Origin: a delta proteobacterium ML8_F1
Lineage (GTDB): Bacteria > Bacillota > Clostridia > Peptostreptococcales > Acidaminobacteraceae
Reading direction: 5' to 3'
DNA length: 63,229 nt
NCBI GenBank assembly: GCA_002029975.1
Contig: LQBE01000054.1
Location: forward strand, 44,374-107,602
Within the stretch, counting starts at the first letter, position 1, and the number at the start of each line of letters is the position of its first letter. The notes below the pieces were generated by a model, which was given only the letters and a program-made list of their open reading frames with translations, searched no databases and had not been told where the DNA came from. This document shows, piece by piece, positions 59,049-63,229 of the stretch. The position numbers were made by a program, and so were the translations under genes.

Positions 59049-60101
59049 ATGAAAAAGAAACTGTTGAGCATTATTATCGTCATTCTTTTAGTGGCGGGCC
59101 TCTTTTGGATTTACAATTATTTTTTTGGGCCATCGGTTGTCCAGGGGGAAAAAACTGTAACCCTTGAAATTGCCAACCAAAAGACCGGAGATGATTTTTC
59201 CAGGGTTTTGACCACGGAAGGGGAGACCTTGTATGATTTGCTTCTAGAGCAGCAGAATGAGCTGGCCATTGTCTTTGAAAAATACGATTTTGGATTCATG
59301 GTGGTGGGTATGCTGAATTATCAGGCCACCAATGAAAACCAGGAGTATTTTCATCTTGCTGTCGGCGGAGAAGATGCCATGACAGGACCCCAGGGCATTG
59401 CCCTGGCTGACGGTGAGACCTACAGCTTTTCCTTGAGAAGCTTCAATGATTTTTCTGCTTCGGCTTCAGCCGGGGTGGAAAAAACCCTGACCCTTGAAAT
59501 CATCAATGAAAAGACCAAAGAGAATTTCTCTGAGGTTCTGACGACGAAAAGCGAGACTCTTCATGACCTGTTAATGGAATTCAAGGAACAAGCTGGGGTG
59601 GTCACCGAAGCATCGGGTTCAGATTCTGAAATCATCGGACTCAGGGGGTACGTTCCTGAAAAAACGGAATATTTCCACAGTTTCATCAATGGTCAGGAGG
59701 CTGTGACGGGCCCCAAAACCACCCCCTTGAAAGACGGGGGAGTCTACAGGTTTGAACTCAGAAGTTTCAGTGAAGAGGTGTTGGCGCCTTCAGAAGGGGA
59801 ACTCAAGACCATCACCTTCGAAGTGGTCCATGATGAGGCTGGCCTGGATTTTTCGGAGGTCTTTGAGACAAACTTACAAACCCTCGGCGACTGGCTAGTA
59901 AAACAAGAGGCTCAATTGGAAGTTGTGATGGAGGAATACGATTTCGGGACCGTAGTCATTTCCTTTTTTTCACACGAGGCCGATGCTGAAAATCAGGAGT
60001 ACTACCATCTAACCGTCGACGGAGTAGATGCCACGTCTGGACCCGATCAAATCGAATTGACCGATGGTGGAATCTACCGATTCGAATTGAGAAAATACTG
60101 A
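59049..60101 (+). CDS. Membrane-anchored protein with three DUF4430 domains
   Basis: 350 residues. One N-terminal helix (about 4-24) anchors three repeats of about 105 residues, each ending in a strand such as YFHLAVGGEDAMTGP, YFHSFINGQEAVTGP or YYHLTVDGVDATSGP followed by L.DG..Y.F.LR. This is the DUF4430 (transcobalamin C-terminal-like) fold. The ATG at 59049 has GGAG 8 bases upstream. Its coupling to an ECF S component suggests an extracellular corrinoid or cofactor catcher. Confidence 0.78.
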   Translation: MKKKLLSIIIVILLVAGLFWIYNYFFGPSVVQGEKTVTLEIANQKTGDDFSRVLTTEGETLYDLLLEQQNELAIVFEKYDFGFMVVGMLNYQATNENQEYFHLAVGGEDAMTGPQGIALADGETYSFSLRSFNDFSASASAGVEKTLTLEIINEKTKENFSEVLTTKSETLHDLLMEFKEQAGVVTEASGSDSEIIGLRGYVPEKTEYFHSFINGQEAVTGPKTTPLKDGGVYRFELRSFSEEVLAPSEGELKTITFEVVHDEAGLDFSEVFETNLQTLGDWLVKQEAQLEVVMEEYDFGTVVISFFSHEADAENQEYYHLTVDGVDATSGPDQIELTDGGIYRFELRKY

Positions 60102-60595
60102 TGAAACCCAAAGAAATTACGACCGTTGCCATCCTGTCGGCCTCTTTGACGGCTGGGAAACTGGCCCTCAGTGCGGTTCCCAACATCGAGATTGTATCCT
60201 TTCTTTTTATCGTTTTCACGGTGGTTTTCGGAGTAAAAAGAACCCTGCTCACCGCTGTGATTTTTACAACTACGGAAATGCTGATTTACGGATTCGGCAT
60301 ATGGATTCTGGGATATTATCTGATTTGGCCGACCTTGATACTTTTGACTGCTCTTTTGAAGCCCCACCTCAAGTCAGAGTACGGTTACAGCATTTTTTCC
60401 GGCTTGTTCGGTCTTTTTTTCGGGTTGTATTTTGCTGTTTTCGAATCGTTTTTCTATGGAATCGGCTACGGAATCACCTACTGGATCCAGGGGATTCCCT
60501 TTGACTTGCTGCACGGTGGATCCAACTTCATAGTCATGCTGGTACTCTTCAAGCCCATCACCCGGTCTGTCCTCAAAATGAAAGAAAAAACCTGA
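60101..60595 (+). CDS. ECF transporter S component (substrate unknown, perhaps corrinoid)
   Basis: 164 residues with five or six membrane helices (AILSASLTAGKLAL, FLFIVFTVVFGVKRTLLTAV, LFGLFFGLYFAVF). Typical ECF S-component size and pattern; the energising EcfA/A'/T genes are not here, as in group II ECF systems. Start overlaps the DUF4430 stop (TGATG). Followed by a terminator. Confidence 0.78.
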   Translation: MKPKEITTVAILSASLTAGKLALSAVPNIEIVSFLFIVFTVVFGVKRTLLTAVIFTTTEMLIYGFGIWILGYYLIWPTLILLTALLKPHLKSEYGYSIFSGLFGLFFGLYFAVFESFFYGIGYGITYWIQGIPFDLLHGGSNFIVMLVLFKPITRSVLKMKEKT

Positions 60596-60622
60596 AGACA
60601 TCAAAAAGATGTCTCTTTTTTT
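60596..60622 (+). terminator. Terminator of the DUF4430/ECF operon
   Basis: AGACATC/GATGTCT stem with a five-A loop followed by CTTTTTTTT. Confidence 0.85.
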
Positions 60623-60661
60623 TCAAAGATGGGATACAATACGCTATAAGGAGGGTTTTGA

Positions 60662-61213
60662 ATGAAAGGGTTGAGGGAAATAGCGTCACTCATGAACGGC
60701 CTGGATGTTCTTTGGGCTTTGGGCGCCTCATCGGTACTGTATTTCAATGGCCATCCGAAGATGCCGGAGGATTTTGATATTTTTGTGAGATTCGAGGATT
60801 ATCCCAGAGTGTATCAGGCCCTTGGAGCCCTCGGATCCGAGCTGCCGGTGGAGAAGAAAAACAGCTTGTATCACACCCAGGGTTTTGCCAGATTCAGTTG
60901 TTTTCACGTTGGGGTGGACCTGATAGGGGGCTTCAATATCTTTCATGCCGAGGGAGAATATCGAATGATATTTGATGATAAATCCATCGATCTGGTTAGG
61001 GAGGAACAGGGAGAACCGGTCAATGTGATGGCCCTGGAGGATTGGTGGATTCTTTACGCCTTGATTCCAGGACGGGAGGCGAAATCCCGATGGGTCTTTG
61101 AAAGGTCCGCTTCAGAGGGATTCCCCCGGAGAGACCTTCTTGAAAGGGCGCTGTCACTGGAGGTGCCTCTTGAGATCAGAGAAAAAATTGAAAAAATATT
61201 AAAGCATGGATGA
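60662..61213 (+). CDS. Nucleotidyltransferase-fold protein (unassigned)
   Basis: 183 residues. An N-terminal LWALGASSVLYFNGH followed by EDFDIFVRFED gives the GS-x(n)-DxD motif of the nucleotidyltransferase fold (MNT/AbiEii-like or aminoglycoside-type), with a possible third acid in HVGVDLIGG. The C-terminal part is helical. AAGGAGG precedes the ATG. No toxin/antitoxin partner is adjacent. It may be a stand-alone, possibly inactive, family member. Confidence 0.6.
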   Translation: MKGLREIASLMNGLDVLWALGASSVLYFNGHPKMPEDFDIFVRFEDYPRVYQALGALGSELPVEKKNSLYHTQGFARFSCFHVGVDLIGGFNIFHAEGEYRMIFDDKSIDLVREEQGEPVNVMALEDWWILYALIPGREAKSRWVFERSASEGFPRRDLLERALSLEVPLEIREKIEKILKHG

Positions 61214-61260
61214 GAGTGACAAGCCAACAAAGGGGTAATAAATGGTTAACTTATCGTCAA

Positions 61261-61310
61261 CTACCCATCCCCTAAAGGAAATGGGTTTGTGTGCCACAAA
61301 AATTTATGAA
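61261..61310 (+). repeat. Dispersed hairpin repeat, copy B
   Basis: Matches copy A (17092-17140). Hairpin CCCAT-CC / GG-AA-ATGGG with a two-base bulge in the same place as in copy A, then GGGTTTGTGTGCCACAAA and ATTTATGAA. Lies just upstream of the small gene at 61324. Confidence 0.55.
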
Positions 61311-61323
61311 AGTGGGTGGTGAT

Positions 61324-61590
61324 ATGACCGATGCGACATTTATTGACCTGGCCCAGATCGAGTTTGATTTGTCGACTTTGCTGACAAAGGAAGATTACCT
61401 GCTTGGAGATTATGTCATGTTCAATGTGGAACTGGATTTAGGAACCTTTACCATCAGTGGCATGGTTGTGGATAAAGAACTTGTCGGTGAACAGAACCTC
61501 TATTTCATCGATTTGATCGAGGATTACGAGGAACTCAAGAATGTGCTTTATGACTACGGCAGTCAGCGGTATTCGGTCAAATACAATTAG
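61324..61590 (+). CDS. Small acidic protein of unknown function
   Basis: 88 residues, acidic, beta-rich, no signal or membrane helix (FIDLAQIEFDLSTLL, VELDLGTFTISGMVVD, FIDLIEDYEELKN). The ATG at 61324 has GGGTGG upstream; a GTG at 61291 lies within repeat copy B and would add MPQKFMKVGGD. Three bases separate its stop from the tyrS promoter. I do not recognise the family. Confidence 0.5.
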   Translation: MTDATFIDLAQIEFDLSTLLTKEDYLLGDYVMFNVELDLGTFTISGMVVDKELVGEQNLYFIDLIEDYEELKNVLYDYGSQRYSVKYN

Positions 61591-61592
61591 AC

Positions 61593-61620
61593 TTGACAAC
61601 GATCCCCGATTTGCTATGAT
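61593..61620 (+). promoter_or_regulatory. Promoter of the tyrS T-box leader
   Basis: TTGACA (61593-61598) and TATGAT (61615-61620) with a 16-base spacer. Confidence 0.8.
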
Positions 61621-61629
61621 AAAAAAAAA

Positions 61630-61858
61630 GAGTTGAGGCGTTGAAAAGAACAGTAGCAGTCGACGGGAAATCAAGAGAGCGGGATGGCTGGTGGAAATCC
61701 CGACAGAGTCGATGTGTGAATTACGATCTTTGAGCCACCATGGGAAACCGTGGCGTGGATTCACGCGTTAAGTGAAGCAAGGCATCCTCAGGGATGCGAA
61801 AAAAGGTGGTACCACGGGAACCCTCGTCCTTTACCGGATGAGAGTTCCTTTTTTATTG
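61630..61858 (+). ncRNA. T-box riboswitch, Tyr specifier
   Basis: The T-box core AAGGTGGTACCACGG is near 61804-61818. A terminator follows: GGAAC-CCTCGTCC paired with GGATGAGAGTTCC, then TTTTTTATT (to 61857). The specifier region reads TGAAT-TAC-GATCTTTGAG, giving a Tyr codon at the position where the metG leader has ATG. It controls tyrS by sensing uncharged tRNA-Tyr. Confidence 0.92.
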
Positions 61859-61871
61859 AAGAGGAGGCTAA

Positions 61872-63104
61872 ATGATGAGTAAAAATGTGTTGGATGTATT
61901 GACTGAAAGAGGATTTCTGGAACAGTTGACCCATCCAGAGGAAATCAGGGAACTATTGGACAAAGAGAAGGTCACCTTTTACATCGGATTTGACCCAACG
62001 GCGGACAGTCTGCATATCGGGCACTACATACAGATTATGGTCATGAGCATCATGCAGCAGCATGGGCACCGGCCCATTGCCCTGCTGGGGGGTGGGACCA
62101 CCATGGTGGGGGATCCCAGCGACCGGACCGGGATGCGTCAGATGATGACCTTTGAAACCATCAATCACAATGCCATGCAGTTTAAAAAAGTCTTTGAGAA
62201 GTTTCTTGACTTCAGTGAGGGCAAAGCGATTATGGTCAACAATGCCGACTGGTTGATGGAACTGAACTATATCGAATTTCTCAGAGAAGTGGGTATTCAT
62301 TTTTCCGTCAACCGGATGCTTTCCGCAGAGGCCTACAAAAACAGAATGGAAAGAGGACTGACCTTTCTGGAATTCAACTACATGATCATGCAGGCCTACG
62401 ACTTCCTAGTCCTCAGTGAAAAATATGACTGTAAAATGCAGTTTGGCGGGAACGACCAATGGTCCAATATTCTTGCCGGAACAGAGTTGATTCGCAAGAA
62501 AAACCAAAAGGACGCCTTCGGGATGACCTTCACCCTTCTGACTAACAGCGAGGGAAAAAAGATGGGCAAAACCGAGAAGGGAGCCCTGTGGCTTGATGCC
62601 GCCAAGACTTCCCCCTACGATTTCTACCAGTACTGGCGCAATGTGGATGATGCCGATGTGAAGACCTGTCTCAGTCTCCTCACCTTTATTCCCATGGAAG
62701 AGGTCAATGCCCTGAGTGCCCTTGAAGGCTCCGATATCAACAAGGCAAAGGAAAGACTGGCCTATGAGGTCACTGAAATGGTACACGGAACAACAGCGGC
62801 CAAGGAAGCTCAATCAGCTGCAAGGGCGCTTTTCGCGGGAGGAGCCGATCTGAGCAATGTGCCCACGGTCCAGATAGAGGCTCAGCGGGTGGCAAAGGGT
62901 GTGAATCTCGTTGAATTCATGGTGGAAAAAGAAATCATCCAGACAAAGTCTGAGGGAAGAAGGCTGATTGAACAGAGGGGGATCTATCTTGGAGACCAGA
63001 CGCTTGAGACCCATGAAGCCCTTTTGAAGACCGGGGATTTCAAAGATGGCTTCGTCATGCTCAGAAAAGGGAAGAAAAAGTACTACAGGATTGAGCTGGT
63101 ATAG
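61872..63104 (+). CDS. tyrS: Tyrosyl-tRNA synthetase
   Basis: 410 residues. Class I motifs HIGHYIQ (about 52-55) and KMGKTEKGA, Tyr-binding YIGFDPTAD and GGNDQWSNI, and a C-terminal S4 RNA-binding domain (about 345-405: [21 protein letters not shown]). ATG at 61872 or 61875, AGGAGG upstream. Under the Tyr T-box. Confidence 0.95.
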   Translation: MMSKNVLDVLTERGFLEQLTHPEEIRELLDKEKVTFYIGFDPTADSLHIGHYIQIMVMSIMQQHGHRPIALLGGGTTMVGDPSDRTGMRQMMTFETINHNAMQFKKVFEKFLDFSEGKAIMVNNADWLMELNYIEFLREVGIHFSVNRMLSAEAYKNRMERGLTFLEFNYMIMQAYDFLVLSEKYDCKMQFGGNDQWSNILAGTELIRKKNQKDAFGMTFTLLTNSEGKKMGKTEKGALWLDAAKTSPYDFYQYWRNVDDADVKTCLSLLTFIPMEEVNALSALEGSDINKAKERLAYEVTEMVHGTTAAKEAQSAARALFAGGADLSNVPTVQIEAQRVAKGVNLVEFMVEKEIIQTKSEGRRLIEQRGIYLGDQTLETHEALLKTGDFKDGFVMLRKGKKKYYRIELV

Positions 63105-63229
63105 ATGAGTCAGGCCAAGACAATCGGTACTGTGTTGAGGATTCTGCAAAGCACTGAGAAGGGGGGACCCCGAAAATCACTGGAGCAAGGAGATTTTGTG
63201 GCGGGCAAGGGCCTTCTGGGAGACCGGCT
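63105..63229 (+). CDS. MOSC-domain protein, 5' end only
   Basis: The ATG follows the tyrS stop directly. The first about 41 codons read GTVLRILQSTEKGGPRKSLE and later AGKGLLGDR, the N-terminal pattern of small clostridial MOSC-domain proteins (GxVxxI..S..KG.PK, then GLxGDxH). MOSC domains act as sulfur carriers in molybdenum cofactor work. The gene runs off the window edge. Confidence 0.65.
   Translation, partial: MSQAKTIGTVLRILQSTEKGGPRKSLEQGDFVAGKGLLGDR

Noticed and set aside
1-63229. CRISPR arrays, prophage, toxin-antitoxin pairs, tRNA or rRNA genes
   Set aside because: No regular direct repeats with spacers, no phage structural or integrase genes, no adjacent antitoxin-like gene beside the nucleotidyltransferase-fold protein, and no tRNA cloverleaf or rRNA sequence was recognised.

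Overview
The window reads as a chromosomal segment of an anaerobic, Gram-positive-type Firmicute, most likely a clostridium. The evidence is two T-box-controlled aminoacyl-tRNA synthetase genes, RNase M5, RecU, a lipoteichoic-acid-type synthase, many lipoproteins, and a full anaerobic oxygen/nitrosative defence set (rubredoxins, superoxide reductase, ferritin, rubrerythrin, hybrid cluster protein). Strong AGGAGG-type ribosome sites are general, and GTG/TTG starts are frequent. A HesB-like gene with an in-frame UGA implies that the organism makes selenocysteine. No rRNA, tRNA, CRISPR array or prophage was seen.

Layout. 1-11.4 kb, minus strand: a small membrane coiled-coil protein, dihydrolipoyl dehydrogenase, a copper-amine-oxidase-type stalk protein, then two CstA-type transporters flanking an ArsA/GET3-like ATPase and its small partner, led by a LytS/LytR two-component system (a probable pyruvate or peptide sensing and uptake unit). 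11.5-13.6 kb: a two-gene Tm-1-like/PEP-hydrolase-like operon. 14-18.5 kb: T-box-metG-tatD-rnmV-rsmA, convergent with recU. 19-27.5 kb: a redox-stress block with HesB-like selenoprotein plus glutaredoxin, Crp/Fnr regulator and divergent hcp, CoA-disulfide reductase-rhodanese, a TlpA lipoprotein, and a PerR-type operon (two rubredoxins, PerR, superoxide reductase, ferritin, rubrerythrin).

27.6-31 kb: a glycine-betaine-type ABC transporter behind a long structured leader with a terminator. 31.6-35.8 kb: an Fe-S/MinD cluster (Mrp, two NifX-like proteins, two ferredoxin-MinD ATPases, Fur, DUF134). 35.8-40.2 kb: thioredoxin-reductase-like protein, split YeeE/YedE permease, three TusA-like proteins and a LysR regulator, which suggests thiosulfate or selenium uptake. 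40.2-44.5 kb: an odd operon of glycosyltransferase, ATP-grasp enzyme and a NitT/TauT-type ABC transporter. 44.5-54.6 kb: envelope genes (GT39-like, acyltransferase, LTA synthase-like, membrane GDPD) interrupted by two extracytoplasmic rhodanese lipoproteins, one with four rhodanese domains, and a decayed IS605-type tnpB.

54.6-60.6 kb: a DnaA-box cluster, a cobalamin riboswitch, a BtuFCD-like transporter, an unidentified structured RNA, a triple-DUF4430 protein and an ECF S component, probably all for corrinoid handling. 60.6-63.2 kb: a nucleotidyltransferase-fold protein, a small unknown protein, T-box-tyrS and the start of a MOSC-domain gene cut by the window edge.

Sulfur, selenium, iron-sulfur and redox chemistry run through much of the window. 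The least explained items are the HesB-like selenoprotein, the ABAB four-rhodanese lipoprotein, the two structured RNAs, the CstA-ArsA unit, the glycosyltransferase/ATP-grasp/ABC operon and two DnaA-box clusters away from any visible origin.
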